Source of the DNA: Parvimonas sp. oral taxon 110 str. F0139
GTDB lineage: Bacteria; Bacillota; Clostridia; Tissierellales; Peptoniphilaceae
NCBI RefSeq assembly: GCF_000214475.1
Contig: NZ_AFII01000002.1
Location: 789,000-852,999, forward strand
Length of the DNA stretch: 64,000 nucleotides
Direction of reading: 5' to 3'
The notes below the pieces were generated by a model, which was given only the letters and a program-made list of their open reading frames with translations, had not been told where the DNA came from and searched no databases. The position numbers and the translations under genes are program-made. The first letter of the stretch is position 1. Every line of letters begins with the position of its first letter. This document shows positions 45,068 through 54,913 of the stretch, piece after piece.

Positions 45068-46195
45068 ATGAATAAAGAAAGACTTTTGAATACATTTTTA
45101 GATTTAGTAAAGATTTACTCACCTTCAAGAAATGAAATAAATGTTATGAAGTATATAACTAAAAAGTTAGACAAACTTGGGGTTAAATATATTTTGCATG
45201 ACCATTCTGCAGAATATGGTGGAAACACTCCTGTAATCATTGCAAAACTTGAAAAAAATAGTGATGATGAAAAACTTAAACCTATTTCTCTTTCAGCTCA
45301 TATGGATGTCGTAGAACCTTCAAAGGATTTAGATGTTTATGTTGAGGATGGACTTGTTAAAACAAGAACAGAAACAACTTTAGGTGGAGATGATAAGGGT
45401 GGAGTTGCAATTATTTTAGAAACTTTTGAATATTTAGTTGAAAATAATTTAACACATAATGATGTATTTGCAGTTATAACTCCATCTGAAGAAATCGGAC
45501 TTTTGGGAGCAAAATCAATTAAATGGGAAGAAATTCCATCTGAATTTATGCCTGCAAAAGATATGCTTGTACTAGATAATGGTGGTGGATCAGATCTTGT
45601 AGCTGTTGAAGGACCTTGTATGTATAAGATAAATGTTCATTATGAAGGAGCTTCAGCACATGCTGGGATTGAACCTGAAAAGGGAAGAAGTGCAATTATA
45701 GCTATGAGTAATGCTATTTCAAAGATGAAGATAGGAAGAATTAATGACCATACTACTTCAAATATAGGTAGCATAATATCTGAATTTCCTACAAATGTAG
45801 TTCCTAAAGATTGTAAAATCAAGATGGAAGTTAGATGTTTAAATGAAATTGAAGCAAAAGAAAATGTTGATAATTATATAGCTATTTTTGAAAAAACTGC
45901 AAAAGACTTTGAAGTTAAATGTAATATCGAAGTAAAATACGATTATCCGCCACTAAAACAAATTGATGGAAATAATTTATTAAATAGAGTTTTAGATGCA
46001 TATAAAAAAGTTGGAATTACAGCCAAACCAATTAAAATTGGTGGCGGTTGTGACGGAAATATTTATTTAAAAAATGGATTCCATTCTGTAATTTTAGGAG
46101 TTGGAATGTACAAAATTCATACGATTGAAGAATATTTAGTTATTTCCGATATGGAAAAAACAGCTGAGGCGGTTTTGGAATTCATTACAAAATAG
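45068..46195 (+). CDS. M20 family metallopeptidase (PepT/YqjE-like)
   Basis: The 375 residues belong to the di-zinc M20 aminoacylase/peptidase family. Metal ligands are seen in LSAHMDVVEP (His, Asp), TLGGDDKGGVA (bridging Asp), TPSEEIGLLGA (catalytic Glu and ligand Glu) and LVLDNGGG (Asp), with a final His region HTIEEY. ASAHAGIEPEKGRSAI starts the dimerisation lid. Close relatives are annotated as tripeptidase T-like. It is likely a cytoplasmic peptidase used in amino-acid catabolism, consistent with an asaccharolytic anaerobe. Confidence 0.9.
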   Translation: MNKERLLNTFLDLVKIYSPSRNEINVMKYITKKLDKLGVKYILHDHSAEYGGNTPVIIAKLEKNSDDEKLKPISLSAHMDVVEPSKDLDVYVEDGLVKTRTETTLGGDDKGGVAIILETFEYLVENNLTHNDVFAVITPSEEIGLLGAKSIKWEEIPSEFMPAKDMLVLDNGGGSDLVAVEGPCMYKINVHYEGASAHAGIEPEKGRSAIIAMSNAISKMKIGRINDHTTSNIGSIISEFPTNVVPKDCKIKMEVRCLNEIEAKENVDNYIAIFEKTAKDFEVKCNIEVKYDYPPLKQIDGNNLLNRVLDAYKKVGITAKPIKIGGGCDGNIYLKNGFHSVILGVGMYKIHTIEEYLVISDMEKTAEAVLEFITK

Positions 46196-46203
46196 GAGGG
46201 AAT

Positions 46204-49116
46204 ATGTATAAAGGATATAAATTAATTCAAGAAAAATATATAAAGGATGTAAATTCTGATTGTATTTTACTTGAACATGAAAAAACTGGTGCTAGAGTTT
46301 TTTTGATGAAAAATGATGATGACAATAAAACTTTTAGCATCGGATTTAAAACTATTCCTAAAGATAACACAGGAATTTGCCATATAATTGAGCATTGTGT
46401 ACTATCCGGTTCAAGAAAATTCCAAACAAAAGAACCTTTTATGGATATGGTAAAGATAAGTACAGCAACATTTTTAAATGCTATGACTTTTCCTGATAAG
46501 ACTGTTTATCCTGTTTCTAGTAGAAATGAAAAAGATTTTAAAAATTTAATGGATGTATATATGGATGCTGTTTTCTATCCTGCGATGAAATCTGATAGAA
46601 GGATTTTTATGCAAGAAGGTTGGCATTATGAACTTGAAAATGAAGAAGATGAACTTAATATTAAAGGTGTAGTTTATAACGAAATGAAGGGAGCTTATTC
46701 TGTTCCTGAAACAACTCTTTATTATAAAGTAAATAATGCCCTTTGTCCTGATACTGTTTATGCTAAAGAATCAGGTGGAGAACCTTATGAAATTCCAAAT
46801 TTAACTTATGAAGATTTTTGTGAATTTCATTCAAAATACTATCATCCTTCCAACTCATATATTTATCTATATGGGGATTGTGATATGGAAGAAAGACTTG
46901 AATTTTTGGATAGAGAATATCTTTCAAACTTTGAAAAAGAAGAACTTGATAATTTTGAAGGAAGTCAAGTACCTTTTGAAAAACCTAAAAATGTCTTTGA
47001 TGAATATTCAGTTTCAAAAGATGAAGATACTAAAAATAAGACATTCTTAGCTTATGTTTCTTGCTTTGGAGAAAGTGATGGATTAAAAGACGGAATTATA
47101 TCAAGATTACTAAATGAAGTTTTGATTGAGATGCAAGGTGCATATTTAAAAGAAGCTCTTCTTAAAGAAAATATATGCGAAGATGTTTCTTCGATTTCTA
47201 TGGAATCTACAAAATTTTCAAGTTTTGGAGTTTATGTTACAAATTCAGAAAGGGAAAATTTAGATAAATTTAAGGAAGTTGTAGAAAAAACTTTAACAGA
47301 TGTTGTTAATAAAGGAATTGAAAAAGAAAAACTAATTGCAGTATTGAATAGAACAGAATTTTCTATAAGGGAACTTTTAAATTCTACAACTGCTGGAATA
47401 GAATGTATGTTACATGTTTGTGACAATTGGTTGTATGGTAAAAATCCTATGGAATCTTTAGCTTTTGATGATGCTTTATCAGAAATTAGAGAAGAAATTC
47501 TAAATAATAGATTGTTAGAAAGAATTATTGAAGAAAAGATTTTAAATAACAATCATAAGGCATTTATTGTTCTTTCGCCGAGTGCTGGACTTAATGATAA
47601 AAAAGATTTAGCTCAAAAAGAGTGGTTAAAGAGATATAAAGACTCATTAAATAAAATTCAAGTTGAAAAAATAATAGAAAATACTAAAAATTTAATTAAA
47701 TATCAACAAACTGAAAGTTCTGATGAACAAAAAGCTACAATTCCAAAATTAAAAATTGAAGATATTGATAAGGAAACTTTAAAAATTCCGAATGACATAG
47801 ATAAAGTGGAAGATATAACAGTTTTAAAACATGATATTTTTACTTCAGGTATTAACTATGTAGATATTTGTTTTGATTTAAAACATATCTCAAAAGATGA
47901 AATTGTATATTTATCATTAATCGAAAATCTATTAAAATCTTTGGATAAAAAATCAATGTCTTACAAAGATTTTACAGTTGAAACATTTTTACGTTGTGGA
48001 GGAATTTCAACTACAATTGCAACTTTGACAAATTCAAAAAATAGGGAAAAATTTGTTCCAAAATTTGTTGTAAGTGTAAAATTCTTCTCTGAAAAACTTA
48101 AAGAAACTGCAGAGCTTGTAAAAGTCTTATTAAAAGAAACAATTTTTACAGATAAGAATAGAATAAAAGAAGAAGTTTTAGCTATAAAAGGTGAATTGGA
48201 ACAAGATATTATCGGAGCTGGTCATCTTTACGGAATAAACAGAGCAAAATCATATTATTCAAATAAGGCTTATTATGATGAAAAAGTTAAAGGTATTGAT
48301 TATTTGAGATTTATTCAGGATTTAGCCGAGAATTTTGATGAAAAAATTGATAATGTGATTGAAAAAATGGAATTTGTTTACAATAGGATGTTTAAGTTAA
48401 ACGAAACAATTGTAAATATAACAACAACAGAGGATAATTTTGATAATATAGAAAAAGAATTTGTTGGACTTGTAAAAGAGTTTCCTAAAATAGAAGATTC
48501 TCCTTATGATTTTACATTTGAAAAAGAGAATTTAAAAGAAGGAATTGCAACATCATCTGATGTAAATTATGTTACTTTTGCAGGGGATATGAAAAAGTAC
48601 GGTATAGAGTATTCAGGAAGTTTTGCATTGCTTTCTAAAATTTTGAGTACTACTCATATGCATAATAATATCAGAGCGATAGGTGGAGCTTATGGTGCTG
48701 GATTTAGTATAACTAGAGATAGTGAAATAATTATGTTCAGCTATAGAGATCCTAATTTAAAATCTACAAAAGAAATTTTTTCAACAGTAGGGGAATTTGT
48801 TTCAGAAATGGAACTTTCAGAGGAAGATTTAGAAAGTTTTAAAATTTCAATGGTAAAAGATTTTAATCCATTACTTACACCAAAACATAAAGGTTATACT
48901 TCTATGATTATGTATATTACTGGGTCAGATGAAAAAGAATTAGAAATCTATCTAGAGGAGCTTTTAAATGCAAGATTAGAAGATTTAAAAGGACTTTCAG
49001 AAATAATAGGTAAAGTATTAGATCAAGATACTTTTGTAGTTGTAGGAAATGCAAATAGAATAAAGGAAAATTCTGAAGAATTTAAGAATATTCTGGTTTT
49101 AAAAAATAACCAATAA
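46204..49116 (+). CDS. M16C (insulinase/PreP-like) zinc protease
   Basis: The 970 residues make a two-halved M16C peptidase, normal length for PreP-like proteins. The inverted zinc motif HxxEH is in GICHIIEHCVLSG, with the downstream Glu in VVYNEMKGAYS. The TFPDKTVYPVSSRNEKDF block is typical. The C-terminal half is catalytically inactive but keeps the RDPNLKSTKEIF block. No signal peptide is present, so it likely degrades peptides in the cytoplasm, matching the M20 peptidase before it. AGGAGG precedes the ATG. Confidence 0.93.
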   Translation: MYKGYKLIQEKYIKDVNSDCILLEHEKTGARVFLMKNDDDNKTFSIGFKTIPKDNTGICHIIEHCVLSGSRKFQTKEPFMDMVKISTATFLNAMTFPDKTVYPVSSRNEKDFKNLMDVYMDAVFYPAMKSDRRIFMQEGWHYELENEEDELNIKGVVYNEMKGAYSVPETTLYYKVNNALCPDTVYAKESGGEPYEIPNLTYEDFCEFHSKYYHPSNSYIYLYGDCDMEERLEFLDREYLSNFEKEELDNFEGSQVPFEKPKNVFDEYSVSKDEDTKNKTFLAYVSCFGESDGLKDGIISRLLNEVLIEMQGAYLKEALLKENICEDVSSISMESTKFSSFGVYVTNSERENLDKFKEVVEKTLTDVVNKGIEKEKLIAVLNRTEFSIRELLNSTTAGIECMLHVCDNWLYGKNPMESLAFDDALSEIREEILNNRLLERIIEEKILNNNHKAFIVLSPSAGLNDKKDLAQKEWLKRYKDSLNKIQVEKIIENTKNLIKYQQTESSDEQKATIPKLKIEDIDKETLKIPNDIDKVEDITVLKHDIFTSGINYVDICFDLKHISKDEIVYLSLIENLLKSLDKKSMSYKDFTVETFLRCGGISTTIATLTNSKNREKFVPKFVVSVKFFSEKLKETAELVKVLLKETIFTDKNRIKEEVLAIKGELEQDIIGAGHLYGINRAKSYYSNKAYYDEKVKGIDYLRFIQDLAENFDEKIDNVIEKMEFVYNRMFKLNETIVNITTTEDNFDNIEKEFVGLVKEFPKIEDSPYDFTFEKENLKEGIATSSDVNYVTFAGDMKKYGIEYSGSFALLSKILSTTHMHNNIRAIGGAYGAGFSITRDSEIIMFSYRDPNLKSTKEIFSTVGEFVSEMELSEEDLESFKISMVKDFNPLLTPKHKGYTSMIMYITGSDEKELEIYLEELLNARLEDLKGLSEIIGKVLDQDTFVVVGNANRIKENSEEFKNILVLKNNQ

Positions 49117-49143
49117 GTTTTATATTATTATATTACACAAGAT

Positions 49144-49171
49144 AAAAAGCACTGCATATGCAGTGCTTTTT
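49144..49171 (+). terminator. Terminator of the ddl operon
   Basis: The perfect palindrome AGCACTGCATATGCAGTGCT is flanked by A5 and T5, so it could act on both strands. Confidence 0.85.
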
Positions 49172-49229
49172 ATATAGAAAATCTTTATAAATAGAGCTTT
49201 TTGTATAAGAAATTAATATAATAAAATTA

Positions 49230-49258
49230 TTGACTTAAGTAATTATTACAAATATAAT
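49230..49258 (+). promoter_or_regulatory. Promoter of the first binding-protein gene
   Basis: TTGACT at 49230-49235 and TATAAT at 49253-49258 have a 17-base spacer. The core TTGACTTAA is shared with the promoter of the paralogue at 50532. Confidence 0.75.
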
Positions 49259-49313
49259 TAAATAAAATAGATAGTTAAAATTTAAAAATTATTTTATTAA
49301 ATGGAGGAATTTT

Positions 49314-50375
49314 ATGAAAAAAAGAAATCTTGTTTTATTATTAATTTCTGCATTAGTTCTATGTTCTTGTGGAAAAACGGCTAAGAGAGCTGACGACAAA
49401 ACTACTACAAAAACTGATGATACTAAAGAAAAATTGACTATTGGAAAAGTTGATTTAAATGATCCTGATTTGGAAGAAAAGTGGAAAAAAGAACCAGCTT
49501 ATGGTAGAAAGATAATTATAAACTTTGATGGTGGACTTTGTGCTTCTACTTTAGGGGTAACTCATGCAAAGGGATATTTTGCAAAACAAGGATTAGAAAC
49601 TCAAGTTGTTAATAATCCAGAACCTAAAGATGCGATAGCAACAGGGAAAATTGATGTTATGGTTGAACATATTTCAACATCTCTTATTCCTGCTGTTAAT
49701 GGTCTAGACATAACTTTTACAAGAGCTGTAAATACAGGATGTAGAACTATGTTTGTTTTGAAAGATTCAGATATTAAGTCAACAAAAGATTTAGAAGGAA
49801 AAACTGTTGGAGTTCATGGCGGAATTGGTTCAGGTGATCACAATATAAGTCTTAGATTTTTTGCAAAAGATAATGTAGATCAAACTAAGGTTAAATTTAA
49901 ACCAGTAGAAAGTGCAGCTTTAATCCAAGCTATGAAAAACGGTGAAATACAAGCTTGTGTATTGTCAGATCAATATGCAAAAGAATTTATTGATAAAGGA
50001 ATAATTAGAGCAATTCGTTCAATAACTTGGGATGATGATTTTAAAATTGAACCATGTTGTGTACTAATTTTAAATAAAAAGTTTGTTGAAGAAAATCCTA
50101 TTACTGCTGCAAAGATTACTGAGGCACATAGACAAGCAAGTGAATGGGTAGAAGATCACAAAGAAGAAACAGCTGACATTGTAAAGGCAAATAACTGGGG
50201 TAGAGATACAGATATTTACTTTTTGAATGCTTATAGCTTTAGAATTTCAGATGAACAAACTGAGAAATCCTTAAATGATATAGTTAGAGATTATAAAAAG
50301 TTTGAATTGATAGATAAAAATAAAGAAGCTAAAGATATTTTGAAAGATGTTTGGAAACCAATTAATCAAAAATAA
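49314..50375 (+). CDS. NMT1/SsuA-like ABC substrate-binding lipoprotein 1
   Basis: The 353-residue lipoprotein has a signal peptide ending LVLCSC (Cys19 lipidated). It is a periplasmic-binding type II protein of the NMT1/THI5/SsuA group, with the opening GLCASTLGVTHAKGYFAKQGLE and the hinge-region KDSDIKSTKDLEGKTVGVHGG. Conserved Cys occur at GGLC, NTGC and EPCC, unusual for the group. It has its own promoter and terminator. The paralogue at 50649 is clearly related (for example VDLNDPxLEEKWKKEP and IEPCCVLILNKKFVEENPITAAK in both). It probably shares the single permease/ATPase pair that follows. The ligand is unknown; sulfonates, nitrate or thiamine precursors are the group's usual ones. Confidence 0.88.
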   Translation: MKKRNLVLLLISALVLCSCGKTAKRADDKTTTKTDDTKEKLTIGKVDLNDPDLEEKWKKEPAYGRKIIINFDGGLCASTLGVTHAKGYFAKQGLETQVVNNPEPKDAIATGKIDVMVEHISTSLIPAVNGLDITFTRAVNTGCRTMFVLKDSDIKSTKDLEGKTVGVHGGIGSGDHNISLRFFAKDNVDQTKVKFKPVESAALIQAMKNGEIQACVLSDQYAKEFIDKGIIRAIRSITWDDDFKIEPCCVLILNKKFVEENPITAAKITEAHRQASEWVEDHKEETADIVKANNWGRDTDIYFLNAYSFRISDEQTEKSLNDIVRDYKKFELIDKNKEAKDILKDVWKPINQK

Positions 50376-50390
50376 ATAGTAATTGTTAAT

Positions 50391-50422
50391 AAAAAAGAGT
50401 TGTTTAATTATAACTCTTTTTT
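50391..50422 (+). terminator. Terminator between the two binding-protein genes
   Basis: AAAAAGAGTT and AACTCTTTTT form a stem followed by T. Confidence 0.8.
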
Positions 50423-50531
50423 ATTATATATTATGATATGTTAATAATGTATTATTGATTGAGTAAAACTATTTCATAAAATTTACTAATAAATAGGACT
50501 TTTACTATTAAAAATTAATATAAATAAATTG

Positions 50532-50559
50532 TTGACTTAATTATTTAAGATGTTATAAT
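50532..50559 (+). promoter_or_regulatory. Promoter of the second binding-protein gene and importer
   Basis: TTGACT at 50532-50537 and TATAAT at 50554-50559 have a 16-base spacer. The box is similar to that at 49230, as expected for a duplicated gene plus promoter. Confidence 0.7.
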
Positions 50560-50648
50560 TTATTTAGTCAAAAATATTTTAAATTATAAAAAAGATTATT
50601 ACATAAATTAACAAAGTTTTTTGACGATTATTTATATGGAGGGTGTTT

Positions 50649-51731
50649 ATGAATAAGAAAGGAATTAGTTTATTGTTATTATCAGTTATGCTATTTAGTG
50701 TTTCAGGCTGTGGAAATACTGCAAAGAGGGCCGATAACAACCAAAGTTCTGAAAAAAAAGAAGAAAAAAGTGGAAGTAAGATGACCATATCGGATGTTGA
50801 TTTGAATGATCCTAATTTAGAGGAAAAATGGAAAAAAGAGCCACGTTATGGAACAAAAATCATTTTAGGATACAACGGGGGACTTTGTACTTCTGGTTTA
50901 GGAATTGCTCATGTTAAGGGATTTTTGGCTAAACAAGGTTTAGAAGGTGAGATTAAAAACTTACAATTATCTGTTGCAGATGCTATTGGTACAGGTAAGT
51001 TAGATGCGACTACAGACCACATTTCAACTTCTGTTGTTCCTGCAGTAAATGGAACTAATATGGTATTTACAAGAGGTGCTCATACTGGTTGTAAATCTCT
51101 TTTTGTTTTAAAAGATTCAGATATTCAAAAAACAAGTGATCTAATTGGAAAAGAGGTTGCTATTCACGATGGAATTGGAGCATCTGACCACAATATAGCT
51201 TTAAGATTTTTATCAAGAGATAAGGTTGACTATTCAAAAGTTAAATTTAAAAATGTAGAAACTGCAGCAACTATTCAATCTATGCAAAATGGAGAAATTC
51301 ATGCAGCAATGTTTTCAGATCAATTTGCACAAAAGTTTGTTGATCAAGGAATTATTAGACCGATTCGTTCAATAACTACTGATGATGATTTTAAAATCGA
51401 ACCTTGCTGTGTACTTATTTTAAATAAAAAATTTGTTGAAGAAAATCCTATAACTGCAGCAAAACTTACGAAGGCTCATAAGGAAGCTAGTGATTGGATT
51501 GAAGAAAATAAAAAAGAAGCTGCACAAGTAATTAATCAAAACAATTGGGGTTCAGGAAATGCTGATTCTGACCAAAAATTTTTAGAAACATATAATTTTA
51601 AGGTTACTGATGAGAGAACTACTGAATCATTGACAGATGTTTTAAAAGATTATGCAGAATTTAAATTAATAAAACCAGAAGCTAATTCAAAGGAAACTTT
51701 AGCGGAAATTTGGAGACCTATGAAAAAATAA
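50649..51731 (+). CDS. NMT1/SsuA-like ABC substrate-binding lipoprotein 2
   Basis: The 361-residue lipoprotein starts at ATG 50649, seven bases after TGGAGGG, with signal end LFSVSGC. It is a paralogue of the previous protein and keeps the same Cys positions (GGLC, HTGC, EPCC) and His residues (GIAHVKG, TTDHIST). IEPCCVLILNKKFVEENPIT is identical between the two proteins. Unlike copy 1 it is directly followed by the permease (12 bases) and ATPase, so it is the operon's own receptor. Confidence 0.88.
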   Translation: MNKKGISLLLLSVMLFSVSGCGNTAKRADNNQSSEKKEEKSGSKMTISDVDLNDPNLEEKWKKEPRYGTKIILGYNGGLCTSGLGIAHVKGFLAKQGLEGEIKNLQLSVADAIGTGKLDATTDHISTSVVPAVNGTNMVFTRGAHTGCKSLFVLKDSDIQKTSDLIGKEVAIHDGIGASDHNIALRFLSRDKVDYSKVKFKNVETAATIQSMQNGEIHAAMFSDQFAQKFVDQGIIRPIRSITTDDDFKIEPCCVLILNKKFVEENPITAAKLTKAHKEASDWIEENKKEAAQVINQNNWGSGNADSDQKFLETYNFKVTDERTTESLTDVLKDYAEFKLIKPEANSKETLAEIWRPMKK

Positions 51732-51743
51732 TTTGGAGTAAAT

Positions 51744-52763
51744 ATGAGTATTGATGTAAAAAACTTGACTAAGGAACAGTTAAAGGAAATAGAACAGAAG
51801 CCAAAAAGCAATTTATATAAATTATTTGATAAAATTATTATATTTTTGCCTGTAATGTCTATAGTAATGGCTTTATTAGAATTTTATTATGTTCCTAATT
51901 ATGGAGAAAATGGAATAACTGATGTTTATGGCATATTTTTGGGAGTACAACTTGCTTTATTTTTAATTTTTGGAATTTTATCATTCTTTATAAAGAGAGT
52001 TTATTATAAAATTAGACATATTGCTCCCCTAGCTACATTTGTCTATATTTTGCTTATTTTATATGATTATGCAACTTTAAAGACAAATTCACTTTTACTA
52101 CCTTATTTTCCTTGGGTGGATAATATTTTAAATGCAATGTTAACTGATAGAGCTTATTTGCTAGATTGTATTAAAAATTCATTGAAGTTATTATTTACTG
52201 GTTATTTTTGGGGAGTTTTAATTGGACTTATAACTGGTATTGCTTGTGGTTATAGTAAAATTGTAAGTTATTGGATTTCTCCTTTTATGAAATTATTGGG
52301 AGCAATTCCATCTATTACTTGGATTCCTGTAATAATGGTATTCGCAAGTTCTCTTTTCAAAGGTGCTGTAATAGTAATTGCACTTGGGGTTTGGTTTTCA
52401 GTAACAATGTCTAGTTATACGGGAATTAAAAATATCGATGTAGCCTATTATGAAGCAGCTAGGACATTGGGTGCTAGTGAAAGACAGTTAATTTTAAATA
52501 TAGCAATTCCATCCGCACTACCACATATCTTTCAAGGTTTAGTGATGGGTATGAGTACGGCCTGTGTATCATTGTTAGCTGCTGAAATGATAGGAGTTGA
52601 ATCTGGACTCGGTTGGTATATAACTTGGCAAAGAGGCTGGGCAAAATTCTCTAATATGTATGGCGCCATAATCATAATTTGTATTATATTTGTTATAGTA
52701 AATTTTGCTTTGGGATATATTAGAAAGAAAGTTCTTAAATGGCAAGAAGGGGTGATACAATAA
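51744..52763 (+). CDS. ABC importer permease (SsuC/TauC type)
   Basis: The 339 residues are longer than the usual 250-280 because of an N-terminal part with three or four extra helices (residues 25-115). The binding-protein-dependent permease core follows, with IKNSLKLLFTGYFWGVLIGLITG and the EAA loop YYEAARTLGASERQLILNIAIPSALPHIFQG. The later GVESGLGWYITWQR is also typical. It is inner-membrane and would form a homodimer with the ATPase encoded next; its stop overlaps that start in TAATG. Confidence 0.92.
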   Translation: MSIDVKNLTKEQLKEIEQKPKSNLYKLFDKIIIFLPVMSIVMALLEFYYVPNYGENGITDVYGIFLGVQLALFLIFGILSFFIKRVYYKIRHIAPLATFVYILLILYDYATLKTNSLLLPYFPWVDNILNAMLTDRAYLLDCIKNSLKLLFTGYFWGVLIGLITGIACGYSKIVSYWISPFMKLLGAIPSITWIPVIMVFASSLFKGAVIVIALGVWFSVTMSSYTGIKNIDVAYYEAARTLGASERQLILNIAIPSALPHIFQGLVMGMSTACVSLLAAEMIGVESGLGWYITWQRGWAKFSNMYGAIIIICIIFVIVNFALGYIRKKVLKWQEGVIQ

Positions 52764-53524
52764 TGGAAAAGAGAAAATTAGAATTAAAGAATGTCACAAA
52801 GATTTTTCCAAATTTTGATAATAAGGGTATCACCGAAGTTCTTCACGATATAAATTTAACTGTCGAAGAAGGAGAATTTGTTTGTATAGTAGGACCTTCT
52901 GGATGTGGGAAATCTACCCTGTTAAGATTAGTTTCGGGATTAATTCCTGTAACTACTGGGGAGCTTAAGTTAAATGATAAATTAATTGAAGGAACGAATG
53001 TTAATAGAGGTATGGTTTTTCAAAAACATACTTTATTTCCTTGGTTGACACTAAGACAAAATGTAGAATTTAGTTTTAGAATGTCAGGAAAATTAAAAGA
53101 AAACAAAGAAAAAGTTGATAGATTTATCAAAATGATAGGAATGGAAGAATTTCAAAATTTCTATCCTCATCAACTTTCAGGTGGAATGGCTCAAAGGGTT
53201 GCACTCATAAGGACTATGATAACTGAACCTGAAGTTTTTTTGCTAGATGAACCTTTGGGTGCTTTGGATGCTTTTACAAGAATGAATATTCAGCATGAAC
53301 TAATAGAAATGTGGAAAAGTAATAAAAATATGATGTTTATGCTTGTAACACATGATGTGGATGAGGCAATTTATCTTGGAACTAGAGTTATTGTTATGGC
53401 ACCAAGACCTGGAGTTATAAAAGAAGATATAAAGATAGATATGGAATATCCTAGAAATAGAAATAGTGATGAATTTATAGAACATAGAAAGCATATTTTA
53501 GATGTTCTTAACTTTACAACTTAA
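52763..53524 (+). CDS. ABC importer ATPase (SsuB/TauB type)
   Basis: The 253 residues start at ATG 52763, seven bases after AAGGGGTG. They show Walker A GPSGCGKSTLLRL, Q-loop VFQKHTLFPW, signature LSGGMAQRVALIRT, Walker B VFLLDEPLGALD and H-loop VTHDVDEA. The APRPGVIKEDIKI segment is characteristic of nitrate/sulfonate/taurine importers. It completes the SBP-permease-ATPase operon that sits just before the reductase/activator genes. Confidence 0.93.
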   Translation: MEKRKLELKNVTKIFPNFDNKGITEVLHDINLTVEEGEFVCIVGPSGCGKSTLLRLVSGLIPVTTGELKLNDKLIEGTNVNRGMVFQKHTLFPWLTLRQNVEFSFRMSGKLKENKEKVDRFIKMIGMEEFQNFYPHQLSGGMAQRVALIRTMITEPEVFLLDEPLGALDAFTRMNIQHELIEMWKSNKNMMFMLVTHDVDEAIYLGTRVIVMAPRPGVIKEDIKIDMEYPRNRNSDEFIEHRKHILDVLNFTT

Positions 53525-53573
53525 TTTAAGTTGATATTTATATTGACGATAGTTTAATTATATAATGTTCCCT

Positions 53574-53620
53574 ATAAGCAAAAGAGATGAGTTTGTCAGC
53601 GACTTGTCTTTTTTGCTTAT
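53574..53620 (+). terminator. Long-stem terminator after the importer operon
   Basis: A 19-bp stem (ATAAGCAAAAGAGATGAGT with ACTTGTCTTTTTTGCTTAT, three wobbles) has a 9-nt loop, TTGTCAGCG. The inner part, AGATGAGT / ACTTGTCT followed by T6, is a normal terminator. The outer A/T arms extend it past the T run, and TATAAT lies 7 bases before it, so it could also be a 5' hairpin of a new transcript. Confidence 0.6.
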
Positions 53621-53744
53621 AATAGGTTTTTCTTATGAATAATGATTATTTAATAAGAAAAAATGATTTAACATTTTAAAGCAAATAATATATAATCTAA
53701 GTAGTTGCTTTTGTGTATACTTATAAAACTAGAAAGGAGTTAAA

Positions 53745-54913
53745 ATGAAAGAAGAAACAACTAAAATTAAACTTCCTAGCAAATTTGAAGATTTTAATGA
53801 AACTAGAAAAAATGGCTTTTTAAAGATGAAAGAATTGAAAGAATCTGGTCAAAAGGTTGCTGGTATATTTTGTACATACACTCCTCAAGAAGTGATTTAT
53901 GCTGCCGGACTCATTCCGGTTAGTTTATGTGCCACAACTGAAGATTCTATAAAATACGCCGAAAGAGATTTGCCTAAGAATCTTTGCCCACTCATAAAAT
54001 CAAGTTATGGTTTTGCTGTAAGCGACACTTGCCCATATTTTTATTTTTCTGATATTGTAATTGGAGAAACAACTTGTGACGGAAAGAAAAAAATGTACGA
54101 ACTTATGGGAGATTTTAAAAATGTTCATGTAATGCAATTACCCCAAAATAATAATGATGAGTTATCATTGAAACTCTGGACTAATGAAATTTATAAATTA
54201 AAAAGAAAATTGGAAGAAACTTTTGATGTGGAAATAACTGAAGAAAAACTTTGGGATGCAATAAAGATGGGAAATCAAGAAAGAAAAAATTTAAGAAATT
54301 TTTTTGAACTTGGAAAACTAAACCCCTCACCTTTAAGTGGAGTTACAATGAGTGGGACTCAAGATGCTTTTGGTTTTAATTTTAATAGAGAAGAAAAAAC
54401 AAAAGTATTGTTGAAAAAACTAAAGAAGTTTACGAAATGTGGGAAAACGAACTGAAAGGTAAGAAGAGCAAAAGGCCAAGAATTTTAATTACTGGTTGTC
54501 CGGTAGGAGGAATTCGTGAAAAAATATTGACTAAAATTGAAGAAGCAGGAGCTGATATTGTAGTTTATGAAAATTGTTCAGGAGTTCGTGAAAAACTTGA
54601 ACTAATTGATGAAAATATGGATAATCCAATTGACGCGATTGCAAAAAAATATCTTAACTTAAGTTGTTCTGTTATGTCACCTAATGAAAAGAGATTTAGG
54701 GACTTGGATATGTTGATAGATGAATATCAAGTAGATGCAGTTATAGAAATTGTACTTCAAGCTTGTCATACATTTGCTGTAGAATCTACAAAAGTTAAAA
54801 AGTTTGTAACAGAGAAGAAAGGCAAGCCTTATATGTATATAGAATCTGATTATTCTATGACGGATGTTGGACAGGTTTCAACTAGAATTGAAGCATTTTT
54901 GGAGATGATATAA
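53745..54913 (+). pseudogene. Double-cubane-cluster reductase / 2-hydroxyacyl-CoA dehydratase family, one frameshift
   Basis: AAAGGAG precedes the ATG. The frame breaks at the A6 run at 54414-54419; one extra A joins LLKKTKEVYEMWENELKGKK, giving about 389 residues. Cys residues suited to iron-sulfur ligation are seen in GIFCTYTPQE, KNLCPLIKSSY, SDTCPYFYFSD and ETTCDGKKK in the first half, and ITGCPVGG, ENCSG and QACHTFAVES in the second. This single-subunit form with an adjoining activator matches the YjiM/double-cubane-cluster proteins rather than two-subunit dehydratases. Known members reduce small molecules with an [8Fe-9S] cluster, but the physiological substrate is unresolved. No CoA-pathway genes are nearby. 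Confidence 0.8.

Noticed and set aside
53521-53640. Riboswitch before the reductase operon
   Set aside because: The structure is one long hairpin with a terminator core; no multi-helix aptamer resembling a known class could be recognised.
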